NCBI GenBank assembly: GCA_964636675.1
Contig: CAZWUO010000013.1
Coordinates: forward strand, 1-38,127
Direction: 5' to 3'
From: JALUUH01 sp964636675
GTDB lineage: Bacteria > Pseudomonadota > Gammaproteobacteria > S012-40
DNA: 38,127 nt
Part shown: positions 16,099 through 24,496 of the stretch, piece by piece
How the letters are laid out: the number at the start of each line of letters is the position of its first letter
Numbering within the stretch: position 1 is the stretch's first letter
Position numbers and translations under genes: made by a program
The notes under the pieces: generated by a model
What the model saw: only the letters and a program-made list of their open reading frames with translations
What the model was told of the DNA's origin: nothing
The model's database searches: none

Positions 16099-17303
16099 CG
16101 GATCTTCTCGAAGTGCGTCTTGGCAATATCATTGTTGGTAAGCTTACGCTGCTTACTGGAGATCGTTCATTTTTTGCTTTTGAAGAAACTTATCTGAATG
16201 ATCTGGACAGGCCGATTCTTAGTCAGTCATTCTTCACTCAAACTGGCGATATCGTCCCAGAAACGAAAACTGTGCAAACAAAGCTACCGCCTTTTTTTTC
16301 TAACCTGCTCCCTGAAGGACATTTGCGTACTTATTTAGCTACCCGAGGAGGTATTAAATCGGTCAGAGAATTTAAGCTGATTGAATTGCTCGGTGAGGAC
16401 TTACCAGGTGCAGTACTTGTTAAACCATTGAAAGGTTTTAAATCATTGCAGAAAAAAGATGAGGAGCAAAGAAAGCTTCCCGAGGAAGCGCCATATCATT
16501 TTTCTCTAGCGGGTGTTCAGCTCAAATTTTCTGCGCTTGCTGAAAATACAGGTGGTTTAACGATCCCTGCAAGTGGCGTTGGCGGTGACTGGATAATCAA
16601 ACTGTCTGCTCAAAACTTTGCCAACGTGCCGGAGAATGAATGGGCAATGATGCACTTGGCTGGTGAAATTGGCATTCCGGTACCAGAAACTAATTTGATT
16701 GATTTAAACGAAATATCCGGCCTGCCTGATCTTGGTGTTCTATCAGGTACAAAGGCACTTGCTGTCAAACGGTTTGATCGTGGCACAAATGGAGAACGCA
16801 TTCATATTGAAGATTTCGCCCAAGTTTACAACGTCTTCCCCGAAGACAAATACAATAAAGTTAGCTACGCGAATATTGCGAATATGGTCTGGACGCTAAC
16901 GGGCGAACAGGGGTTGGTGGACTATATAAGACGATTAGTCTTCAATATCATCATTGGAAACGGGGATATGCATTTGAAGAACTGGTCTTTCATATACCCA
17001 GATAGACAAACGCCAGAGCTATCGCCGGCTTATGATTTTGTATCTACCGTGCCTTATATCCCAAATGACAAATTATCACTTAGCCTATCTAGCACAAAAA
17101 ATATGAGCAGAATATCCCTAGAGCATTTTAGAAAACTCGTGAAAAAAGCCCAAGTGCCAGAGTTTTTGGTGTTGCGCGCGGTTAAGCAAACAGTTGAGGT
17201 AGTTATAGAGGCTTGGACCGCCAACAAGGCCCATTATCCAACCTCCAAGGATGTTCTTGAGAGAATTGATAAGCACATAAAAGGCTTGAAATTAATAGAG
17301 TGA
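16095..17303 (+). CDS. hipA: HipA-family serine/threonine kinase toxin
   Basis: The 402-residue protein has the N-terminal HipA subdomain (about 5-115, with PPFFSNLLPEG) and a complete kinase core. SLAGVQLK (137-144) holds the loop with autophosphorylatable S137, K169 in WIIKL binds ATP, and NGDMHLKN (289-296) is the catalytic loop with D291. The AYD motif (312-314) supplies the metal-binding Asp. In E. coli HipA phosphorylates glutamyl-tRNA synthetase and halts translation; related toxins hit other synthetases, so the target here is open. The gene overlaps hipB by four bases. Nothing looks damaged, in contrast to the toxin remnant 800 bases upstream. Confidence 0.92.
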   Translation: MTDLLEVRLGNIIVGKLTLLTGDRSFFAFEETYLNDLDRPILSQSFFTQTGDIVPETKTVQTKLPPFFSNLLPEGHLRTYLATRGGIKSVREFKLIELLGEDLPGAVLVKPLKGFKSLQKKDEEQRKLPEEAPYHFSLAGVQLKFSALAENTGGLTIPASGVGGDWIIKLSAQNFANVPENEWAMMHLAGEIGIPVPETNLIDLNEISGLPDLGVLSGTKALAVKRFDRGTNGERIHIEDFAQVYNVFPEDKYNKVSYANIANMVWTLTGEQGLVDYIRRLVFNIIIGNGDMHLKNWSFIYPDRQTPELSPAYDFVSTVPYIPNDKLSLSLSSTKNMSRISLEHFRKLVKKAQVPEFLVLRAVKQTVEVVIEAWTANKAHYPTSKDVLERIDKHIKGLKLIE

Positions 17304-17586
17304 TGTATTTGCGTTTTTTACATGCTTAACTAAATAAATAAAACGATATTGCACCAAGTGGATGAGCGCTTGAGGCTACAAATTCAAAGGAAGCTGGATG
17401 AACCACGCCGTACATAACAAACTTGTAAGTTTTATCTGATCAATCACTGACGATTGTCTGCGTAATGTTTATGTGCGGGGTAAATACCGGGATGTCATCT
17501 TGCCCATGGGTAATAATCGAAGGTAGTGAGAGCACAAAAAGGCGCGTAGCTTTGACTGTCCGAGTGAATTTGAATTGATAGCACTT

Positions 17587-18477
17587 TTACAACGTGTCAT
17601 TGACTATTTCACTATATTTATGATTTTTCAGCATCCAGCGTGCTGCCTCACCTAGCTCATTTTGCCATTCAGAAAATATATGAGCAGTTCGCGGTGATAT
17701 TACGGGAGGTGATTCATGCACCGGTGCATCATATTTTATGATTTCATCTCTAAATTGGTAATTCCAGTTTGAAATCGCAGCTAAGAATAATGAAATGTTA
17801 GTATTTTTCACCATATCAAATATTTTTCGTTGCTCTTCTACTGGGGTCCGCTCTCCCATTGTTATAGCCTTAATACACTCTGTTGGGATATCCATAATAT
17901 AAACTGGGTGTTTGTCACTGCTTGCTATTATTTTACAGGCACTAAGATTTCTTATTATTCTGATTTCTTCCTCATACTCCCATTCTTTGGGTTTTACACA
18001 TAGCTCAGCTATTGGGATTGGGTGTATATCGCTAGTATAAGCACACATATCAAATTTTGGACGATGGGTGCTGTATTCTACTTCTATTAACCCTTTAAAA
18101 AACTCATGTTCATCATCAAAAGATATAATTGCACCTTTGTACTCATCTGCGTAGTGTGACCACATTAGTAACGAATTATACTTCTGTGATAAGCATAAAA
18201 TACCTATTGATTTATTTAATAAATTGAGAATTTTTCTTGAATTAACATCACTACAAAACTCTGATCTAAAATCATTTTGTAATTTACCTACTGGCTCCAT
18301 TCTCCTTGAGGCCTGCAAATCAAAAGCAATATTTAAAACTTGATCTGTGGCATCAGGGCTGTGCAGCTCTGGCAGAAGCTCGAAAGGATCATTAAAAGCT
18401 CCGGGCTGAGTAAACCTTACATTACCACCAAGTATCTTTTTTAGAATATCAGTTTTGACATATTTATATAAAGCCAC
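17587..18477 (-). CDS. DUF2971-domain protein
   Basis: The 296-residue protein starts at GTG preceded by AAGGAG. It shows the DUF2971 signatures FNDPFELLP (28-36), ILCLSQKYNSLLMWSHYAD (93-111) and KGAIISFD (114-121), then a KEWEYEEEIRII block. Proteins of this family are widespread, often carried on islands and prophages, and have no established biochemical role; the conserved W-S-H-Y and Asp/Glu residues suggest an enzyme. It stands alone between the hipBA pair and a transposase remnant. The C-terminal about 80 residues beyond the family core are not recognised. Confidence 0.82.
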   Translation of the reverse strand: MALYKYVKTDILKKILGGNVRFTQPGAFNDPFELLPELHSPDATDQVLNIAFDLQASRRMEPVGKLQNDFRSEFCSDVNSRKILNLLNKSIGILCLSQKYNSLLMWSHYADEYKGAIISFDDEHEFFKGLIEVEYSTHRPKFDMCAYTSDIHPIPIAELCVKPKEWEYEEEIRIIRNLSACKIIASSDKHPVYIMDIPTECIKAITMGERTPVEEQRKIFDMVKNTNISLFLAAISNWNYQFRDEIIKYDAPVHESPPVISPRTAHIFSEWQNELGEAARWMLKNHKYSEIVNDTL

Positions 18478-18714
18478 GATGCTCCTTACTAGTGCTAACT
18501 AACAATTATCTAGCCCCGTATACCCTACCATGCAAGTCTGCCCTTGACCAAATATGGGTTAGCATGTTGGCTTTTCCTTTCTGGATAACACGCATAATAA
18601 GAAGATATACAGATATGGATGTCAGCACATGTTAAGCATTTCTCAAAATATCGTCCGTCAACATGGTGACACGTTGAAAAAAGGCTCTATTTTTGTTAAA
18701 TATTAAAACTGTTA

Positions 18715-18985
18715 ATGTGTACAGTATTCAAATATGTTAATAAAAAACTTCAAATACTACTCTCCCAGATAGATAATTTAACGTATCTTCAAAAACAAAA
18801 ACTCATCGCAAAGATTAATAGCACTACTGATAGCTGTAGCGAAAAATTAATAGAGAATCACTTTGATACCATTAAAATCTTCCCACATTGTGAGTTGTAA
18901 CAATAGAAAGGTGACCTTCCGTTATCAAAAAAGTGGGTCTTCAAAATCGTTTTAGGAAAGAAACGTGTTGAACTGGCCAGCGAAG
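18715..18985 (+). pseudogene. Probable insertion-sequence transposase remnant (IS1595-like N-terminus)
   Basis: An ATG-led frame of 61 codons has a helical start with LLSQIDNLTYLQKQKLIAKI and ends in IFPHCEL and a stop. This resembles the N-terminal helix and zinc-ribbon start (C-P-H-C) of IS1595-type transposases, with the first Cys replaced by Phe. In the +1 frame just past the stop, RKVTFRYQKSG could be the next part of the ribbon, after which the reading is lost. The catalytic domain is absent. The assignment is tentative because it rests on short motifs. Confidence 0.35.
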
Positions 18986-19060
18986 GGAAATAAAATAAAG
19001 AATGCGTCGAAGGTCGAAGAGTCAAATCTACATAAACCTAATACACATAAAATAATCAAT

Positions 19061-21136
19061 TCAAGCGGATCTGGGTTTTAACTGTTTTACATTTTCTCGC
19101 GCAGACATGCTAAAAGCACCAGACTTTAACATAGCACGTGCACGGCGTGACACCATACGTTTAGCATCTTGTATCGATTCAGGATCTGGGTTATTCAAAC
19201 CATCGATAGCAGACTTCAACATCGCACAAGGGCGCTCCAACATTACATCAAAGATAGTTTGCTTAAAAGTTGTATCTCCATCATATAGCGCCATTGCTAA
19301 ATCTTCACGCTCAAACTCTCGAATTAAATTCTTAAGTCCCATTTTTGGAATTTTAATAATATCATCAAAGCTAATGTAGATTTTTTTAATTTTATAATAC
19401 AAATCAGGGTTATCACGCTTTAGCGAATTCAATAAAGATGATTCTTCAGCCGTGTTCATATGATCTAACATATCCGTTAGCAGATCCAGACCATCCATTT
19501 CTAGATTATCAAAACTTGGAACATGCACCGATCTCTTGGCTAGACGATTTGCGATATCACGAAATGCCGATATCGGAAGCTTTGCAAAGTTGCTGATCTC
19601 CATCGCGATTCTGCTACGCCCCTTATCTGGAAAACGTTTTAACAAACTTGCGCCGCGATGCGAAGAAACCTGAGACATGACCAAGGCCTTGACTTTCAAA
19701 TCTTCCTCTTTCAGCAGGAAGAGAATTTGATCGTCATTAAGTCGCTCTAAAAATGCAAACGGGCGAACTTCATTTTGCATATCATGTTGCTGTTGATAAT
19801 GACGCTGCATTAATAGTTGATAGGATGACTCTGCTAATTCCAATTTTTCATCAAAACTCATTGACTCATTCTGATCCAAGGCCTTTGCCGCTATCGCTAC
19901 TTGTTTTTCGGGTGTCAAATAAGTGGTCGCAAGGCCTTTAAACAAACCTTCTCCCAGTAACGCATACAATATCGTTAATTTTTCCAGGCTTTCTTCTGCC
20001 CCGCTATTGAGTAACTCCTTAATTTGCTCACTGACTAAGTCCTTATCCGTCACTGATAGGCTCACCAATTCTTCTTTTATTGCACCAAGTCGGTTTTCGT
20101 TCACCGTATCTTCTTTTTGATGCATTTTTTCAATCAATTCTTCCACTTTTTTAGTCGTTTCAGACTCCAATACTGGGGCTTCTTCCACTACTTTTGATTT
20201 ATTCATTCGAGTCAACAATAGTAGCAATAAGAGCGCAATCAAAACGCCGGCAGCCGCGATATATGGCCAGTACTCTTGCCACCAAGGCAATACTGGTAGC
20301 GGTTCTGGTATTATTTCTTCTGGTACTGTTTCCTCTTCAGGTTCTTCTTCTATTGGCTGATCAAGAATAGCAGCAGCCGGAAAATTGGAACGCAATATTT
20401 TTATTTCATCACCACGGAAGAATGAAAGACTGGATTTTTCTATGACTAGGTTGCGAATGAATGTTTCCTGCTCCGGTGTCACATGATCATCAAGCATAAT
20501 TTTCACGCGCAATTGCCTTATTTCTTGTGTTGACCGTAATAACTTTTCTTTGATTTCTTTTTTATACTTTGGCGTTACGGGTTTTACCGGAGGCGAAGCT
20601 TGCTCAACCGCCTTAGGAGTAGCTCTGGGCTTTGGCTTTTGCACATTTCGTTGGGGTTCATCAAATACCGCCTGGGGTAATGGTAAGCCGGGAAGAGGGG
20701 CGTTCATGCCTAAAGCATGCTGTAAGACATTCTGACTGATTCCATCCTCTGTATCTAGCTCCATCTGTGAAATGAGCTCTTCTTGCGAAGGTTGTTGTGG
20801 AGGAATATCCGGCGTCTGTGCAAAATTGGAAGGTTGATTATTCGCCGCTACATTTGGCTCTTCAGGTATAGGAACCAACACTTCTTCTCGTTTATAGGTG
20901 TCAACATTATCGAGCTGAACATTTACTTGGGTGATAAAAAACTCATGATTGAGATATGATCGTATATCTCTCGCAAGACGCTGCTCTAAATCCTGCGCAA
21001 AATCAGCAGCAACTAACTCACTCACAGGAGTTCTGCGCTCTATTTCCTCGGCAAGCAATGCATGCGATGCAAAGCAAATACAAATACCAAGTAATGCAAT
21101 TTTTTTTCGTGTTTTTGGAATATTAGCTAATCGCAT
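19061..21136 (-). CDS. FliF-like ring domain fused to FliG-like motor domain
   Basis: The 691-residue protein begins with a signal peptide (about 1-29). Residues about 40-85 (FAQDLEQRLARDIRSYLN, then TQVNVQLDN) and 207-253 (IRQLRVKIMLDD, then FFRGDEIKILRSNFP) match the two halves of the FliF ring-building motif that forms the beta-collar, split by a Pro-rich insert. A transmembrane helix follows (about 291-309). The cytoplasmic part ends in a FliG-like middle and C-terminal region (about 457-676): FAFLERLNDDQILFLL, then RFPDKGRSRIAMEIS, then IYISFDDIIKI, LIREFEREDLAMALYDG and IFDVMLERP. FliF-FliG order and topology are those of a fused MS-ring and rotor. It is the last gene of a MotAB operon. 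Confidence 0.72.
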   Translation of the reverse strand: MRLANIPKTRKKIALLGICICFASHALLAEEIERRTPVSELVAADFAQDLEQRLARDIRSYLNHEFFITQVNVQLDNVDTYKREEVLVPIPEEPNVAANNQPSNFAQTPDIPPQQPSQEELISQMELDTEDGISQNVLQHALGMNAPLPGLPLPQAVFDEPQRNVQKPKPRATPKAVEQASPPVKPVTPKYKKEIKEKLLRSTQEIRQLRVKIMLDDHVTPEQETFIRNLVIEKSSLSFFRGDEIKILRSNFPAAAILDQPIEEEPEEETVPEEIIPEPLPVLPWWQEYWPYIAAAGVLIALLLLLLLTRMNKSKVVEEAPVLESETTKKVEELIEKMHQKEDTVNENRLGAIKEELVSLSVTDKDLVSEQIKELLNSGAEESLEKLTILYALLGEGLFKGLATTYLTPEKQVAIAAKALDQNESMSFDEKLELAESSYQLLMQRHYQQQHDMQNEVRPFAFLERLNDDQILFLLKEEDLKVKALVMSQVSSHRGASLLKRFPDKGRSRIAMEISNFAKLPISAFRDIANRLAKRSVHVPSFDNLEMDGLDLLTDMLDHMNTAEESSLLNSLKRDNPDLYYKIKKIYISFDDIIKIPKMGLKNLIREFEREDLAMALYDGDTTFKQTIFDVMLERPCAMLKSAIDGLNNPDPESIQDAKRMVSRRARAMLKSGAFSMSARENVKQLKPRSA

Positions 21137-21162
21137 AACTGGCTCATCAATTTATCAGCAAA

Positions 21163-21813
21163 CTATTTATCGAGCTGCTCTAACATCGTTTTCACATTGT
21201 GCAGCGTTGCATCTAATGCAAGCGCTTTCTCCCAGGCTTTTTGTGCGTCCTCTGGCTTCCCTAGTTTGTAGTGAATAGAACCTTTCAACGAGTATGCTAT
21301 CGCTGAATTCGGAGAATATTCTGTCGCTCGGATAACTTCTTCTAAGGCACGTGAATATTTTTTTTCAAAAAAATAAGTTTGTGCGTAGAGAACATATTTG
21401 CTCGCACGCGTTTCATCGATGTTTTTTGTATCAATTTCATTTTCAGCTGAAGTTTCAGCATCTTCTTCTGTATTCTCTTCCGGTTTTTCATCCTCTTGCT
21501 TTTCATCTTCCTGTCGTGCAGGATCAATTTCATCTTGCGGCAAATCCATCACAAAATATATATTTTCGTCACTCGCATCCAATACCATGCTAATCGAATA
21601 CTCTTTCGTATGTCGTTGAATATGGATCATTCCTGGTTTATTCAATTGCTCAACACTTTGAGTTTTCGATCGCATTTCCTGTTGAATATTATTGGTGGCA
21701 GCGGTATTAGGCTCCTCTCTAAAAGGCCAACTAAATGAACAAGCGCTTAGCATAAATATAACGATAATCGCTATGCTACTCATTTTTATTTTTGAATGAC
21801 TCGTCAATTCCAT
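21163..21813 (-). CDS. TPR-containing lipoprotein of the motor-like operon
   Basis: The 216-residue protein has a signal sequence ending in lipobox LSAC (SIAIIVIFMLSAC), so it is predicted to be lipid-anchored. An acidic low-complexity linker (about 100-127, rich in E, D and K) leads to a C-terminal tandem of two or three tetratricopeptide repeats (YVLYAQTYFFEKKYSRALEE, then IAYSLKGSIHYKLGKPEDAQ, with W and A at helix packing positions). TPRs usually mediate protein assembly. The start ATG lies three bases after the stop of the upstream gene, so translation is probably coupled. The likely role is a structural or assembly partner between outer membrane and inner ring. Confidence 0.8.
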   Translation of the reverse strand: MELTSHSKIKMSSIAIIVIFMLSACSFSWPFREEPNTAATNNIQQEMRSKTQSVEQLNKPGMIHIQRHTKEYSISMVLDASDENIYFVMDLPQDEIDPARQEDEKQEDEKPEENTEEDAETSAENEIDTKNIDETRASKYVLYAQTYFFEKKYSRALEEVIRATEYSPNSAIAYSLKGSIHYKLGKPEDAQKAWEKALALDATLHNVKTMLEQLDK

Positions 21814-21816
21814 CGC

Positions 21817-22947
21817 CTAAAACCTAAAACCGAAAGTAATATCGTAGGATATTCCACTTAGCACAGCTGAGTTTTCATAACCACTCAGCGGATTCACGCC
21901 AAAGTCCGTAGCAAATAAAAATATACCGCCAATCGATACATAGCTACGTCGATTCATTCTCACTTCTAGGCCAGCCTTGCTCATAATCACTGGCTCACTT
22001 TTGACCAGCGCTTGCGCCAGAGACCCATAAATCAACCAATTGCCATAGTTTGTGCGCTCTATTCCAAACATGGCATCCAGCTCTAATGCGAGCTTCGCGC
22101 TGAGCGCCAAACCAAATAAATTGATCTGATCTCTATCAGCAGTATTCAAAAATACTTCAATACCGTATCCATAATAAAGGCGATTTGTGATCGTGGAGCG
22201 GGTCAGTGTGCGCACCCCTAGATCTATTATCGGCGAAATACTAATATCCGCAGCCGTTCCTGTAGATTGTCGCGTTGTCTTCAAGCCCCACAATGCTGAA
22301 TAAAATTCCCAAGCATATTCATAATCTGGTTCATTCTGATATTGCATGCTCCAAACAACGCGTCCATCCTTGGCAGAGACCACTCGCACATTCAACACCG
22401 GCTCGCCCTTATACATGTATGCTTCCCATAAAACGAAGCTATCTACGCCTATTTTTTTACCCACGTCAGCTAAATTTTTATTCGAGTCTAACTGACGTAA
22501 TATTGAAAATTGTTTTTCTTTGAGCAACACACGGGTCGTCTTGCATTCAAAACATTCGTGTACTGAAAACCGTTTTGGCTTGAGAAACTTGTCCATCATT
22601 CTTTGTTCTATTAAATCGTAAAAAACACGTGGAAAATTTCGATACTGTCGATCATTAAAACGATAAAATGCTATTTTCCGGGTATCAAACTCTATCTCAT
22701 TCAGTGCTTTTATCGACAACATGCCCGGCGAATCGAGCAGTGTCATAAATTTTTCTTGCGCATCTATATTTTTCAACAACTCCCTATCTCTTTCGCTGAG
22801 CTGTAAACGTTGCACATGCACACCTTCGTCTGAACTTTCTAAGGCCAACGCCGACGAACATATTATGCCACTCAATAATGTAACTCCCGCTAATCTCCAC
22901 AAGGTAGCGCATTTTTCAGTTAAATTATTGTGCTCTAGAAATGCCAT
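21817..22947 (-). CDS. Outer-membrane protein with CsgG/FlgO-like domain and C-terminal beta-barrel
   Basis: The 376-residue protein has a signal peptide (cleavage near ALA-LESS, residue 36). Residues about 100-215 show the alpha/beta pattern of CsgG, FlgO and FlgT-type lipoprotein domains: LLKEKQFSILRQL, then LADVGKKIGVDSFVLWEAYMY, then VLNVRVVSAKDGRVVWS. The last about 140 residues alternate polar and hydrophobic residues as amphipathic strands and end in ITFGFRF. A C-terminal Phe is the standard signal for beta-barrel assembly. I infer an outer-membrane barrel joined to a periplasmic domain. FlgO/FlgT homologues form flagellar H-rings, which fits the MotAB/FliFG neighbours. Confidence 0.65.
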   Translation of the reverse strand: MAFLEHNNLTEKCATLWRLAGVTLLSGIICSSALALESSDEGVHVQRLQLSERDRELLKNIDAQEKFMTLLDSPGMLSIKALNEIEFDTRKIAFYRFNDRQYRNFPRVFYDLIEQRMMDKFLKPKRFSVHECFECKTTRVLLKEKQFSILRQLDSNKNLADVGKKIGVDSFVLWEAYMYKGEPVLNVRVVSAKDGRVVWSMQYQNEPDYEYAWEFYSALWGLKTTRQSTGTAADISISPIIDLGVRTLTRSTITNRLYYGYGIEVFLNTADRDQINLFGLALSAKLALELDAMFGIERTNYGNWLIYGSLAQALVKSEPVIMSKAGLEVRMNRRSYVSIGGIFLFATDFGVNPLSGYENSAVLSGISYDITFGFRF

Positions 22948-22956
22948 TGCTAACGC

Positions 22957-23655
22957 CTAGCTTTCATTTCTTACAACATGGATGACGACACGTCGATTCA
23001 TCGCTTGGTTCTCAGGAATTGCGTTTCCCGCTGCATCTTGATTGGGTACCTTAGGCTTAGTATCCGCATAACCCGCCGCTTTCATTCGCTGGGAGTCAAC
23101 ACCTTCGCGTAAAAAATAACGTACTATATTGGTTGCTCGATTCACTGACAGCTCCCAATTTGACGGGAATTGCTTGGTGTGAATTGCAATATTATCTGAG
23201 TGGCCCTCTATTTCTACTTGATAGTTTTCATATTCAAATTTTTTTATTGCATCTGCTACATCACTTAATACCTGAACCGATTTTCCTTGAATATCTGCTG
23301 ACCCGGCTCGATAGAGGCTAGAAGAGGCTAGCTCTATAGTTATCCCTTTTGGTTGCCGAGTAATCGTCATGTTTTCTTCGAGCTTATGATTTTGAGTAAT
23401 TTGATCAAGGTCATTTTTAAGTACCTCAAACGGCGATACATAGTCTTGCGAACTGTCTATACCACTTTCTTTAATCGACTCTACAACTTGATCGAATTTT
23501 GCTTGATCAATCGTGGATGCAGAGAGCAGTAAGATTAAAAATGTCATCAACAGCGTGACCGCATCCGAATACGTCATCAACCAGTCATCATCTGGTTTTT
23601 CTTCTCTCTTTTTTTTACGCTGAATTATTTTCAGTTGTTTTTTTAACTCGGACAT
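22957..23655 (-). CDS. MotB-like stator subunit with OmpA peptidoglycan-binding domain
   Basis: I chose the ATG at 23655, one base after the MotA stop, giving 232 residues; an earlier in-frame start would run into motA. A cytoplasmic basic tail (KKKREEK) precedes the single membrane helix WLMTYSDAVTLLMTFLILLL, which holds D31 at the position of the proton-binding Asp of MotB. The C-terminal OmpA-like domain carries VEIEGHSDN and NWELSVNRATNIVRYF, with the Asp and Arg used to grip peptidoglycan, and ends GYADTKP...MNRRVVIHV. It should anchor to the cell wall and conduct ions with the adjacent MotA-like partner. Confidence 0.9.
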   Translation of the reverse strand: MSELKKQLKIIQRKKKREEKPDDDWLMTYSDAVTLLMTFLILLLSASTIDQAKFDQVVESIKESGIDSSQDYVSPFEVLKNDLDQITQNHKLEENMTITRQPKGITIELASSSLYRAGSADIQGKSVQVLSDVADAIKKFEYENYQVEIEGHSDNIAIHTKQFPSNWELSVNRATNIVRYFLREGVDSQRMKAAGYADTKPKVPNQDAAGNAIPENQAMNRRVVIHVVRNES

Positions 23656-23656
23656 A

Positions 23657-24481
23657 CTACTTGCCTCGATTTGACCCAGCATGCGATAGTAGATCAAAGT
23701 GGATCTTTGGATCGAGATAGCTGTTTAGCTTGTCCTGCATTTTCATTGGATCCGTTTTCTGACTTAGCATTACAAACCCTTCAGATATCAAACTATTTCT
23801 AAATCGCATTACGTTCGTTTTTTGATCTGTTTTTAATGCCGCTGGTTTAAATATCAAGTTTGCTGATATCACTCCATAGAGGGTTGTTATTAACGCCAAG
23901 GCCAAACCTTGACCTAGCTGACTCGCATCCGCCTTTAAGTTATCCAGCATAATGACCAAGCCAACCAGAGTACCTATCATGCCAAACGCCGGGGCAAATG
24001 ATGCCATGGTCTTAAGCACACCTACCTGAACTTGCGCACGATCGTACATCGTCTCCGTAAACTCAAAAAGAAGATCTCTAAGATCTTCTCCTTTATAACC
24101 GCTCGCGATCAAGCCCAAACCATACTTGGTAAAATCATCCAGTTTTTCTGCATCGGCATTTTCCAGTTTCTCGTCTAGAATCGCAGGGCCATGCTGTCTT
24201 ACATCTTGACTCCATTTTAATAATTGACCTACATCCGCAAACAAAGAACTAGGGCTGACACGATGCGGCACTAAAATTCCAAACAATGCTTTAACCGTTT
24301 TGTATACATGCATAAACTGATATGAGATTAGCGTGGCGGAAAATGTTCCCCCAATCACCATGGATAAACTTGCTAAACTCAAAAATATCATCGAATTATC
24401 AGTCGATATATACACTGCGTAGAAAAACAGGCCAAATCCTGCAAATATTCCTATCAGCGTATCCCAAGCAATATACTTCAT
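23657..24481 (-). CDS. MotA-like stator subunit
   Basis: The 274-residue protein has four predicted membrane helices: two near the N-terminus (about 5-25 and 32-56), a cytoplasmic domain, and two near 155-210. Both prolines essential in MotA are kept: P164 in MASFAPAFGMIGTLVGLV and P213 in ALITTLYGVISANLIFKPAALK. The whole motif order (GMIGTLVGL, LALITTLYG) is MotA/PomA-like and distinct from the shorter ExbB/TolQ type. The gene is directly followed by its MotB partner. Force generation against the FliG-like domain of the neighbouring fusion is inferred. Confidence 0.9.
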   Translation of the reverse strand: MKYIAWDTLIGIFAGFGLFFYAVYISTDNSMIFLSLASLSMVIGGTFSATLISYQFMHVYKTVKALFGILVPHRVSPSSLFADVGQLLKWSQDVRQHGPAILDEKLENADAEKLDDFTKYGLGLIASGYKGEDLRDLLFEFTETMYDRAQVQVGVLKTMASFAPAFGMIGTLVGLVIMLDNLKADASQLGQGLALALITTLYGVISANLIFKPAALKTDQKTNVMRFRNSLISEGFVMLSQKTDPMKMQDKLNSYLDPKIHFDLLSHAGSNRGK

Positions 24482-24496
24482 CTAACTTTACTCATT

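Noticed and set aside
18484..18560. TGCTAAC and GTTAGCA spaced about 60 bases apart, resembling another attC site
   Set aside because: The outer seven bases pair but the cores do not fit RYYYAAC/GTTRRRY, and the interior shows no second paired box.
23657..24481. TolQ/ExbB of a Tol-Pal or Ton system
   Set aside because: The protein has the four-helix MotA arrangement and both MotA prolines, and its partner has a MotB plug region with OmpA domain and not a TolR/ExbD fold.
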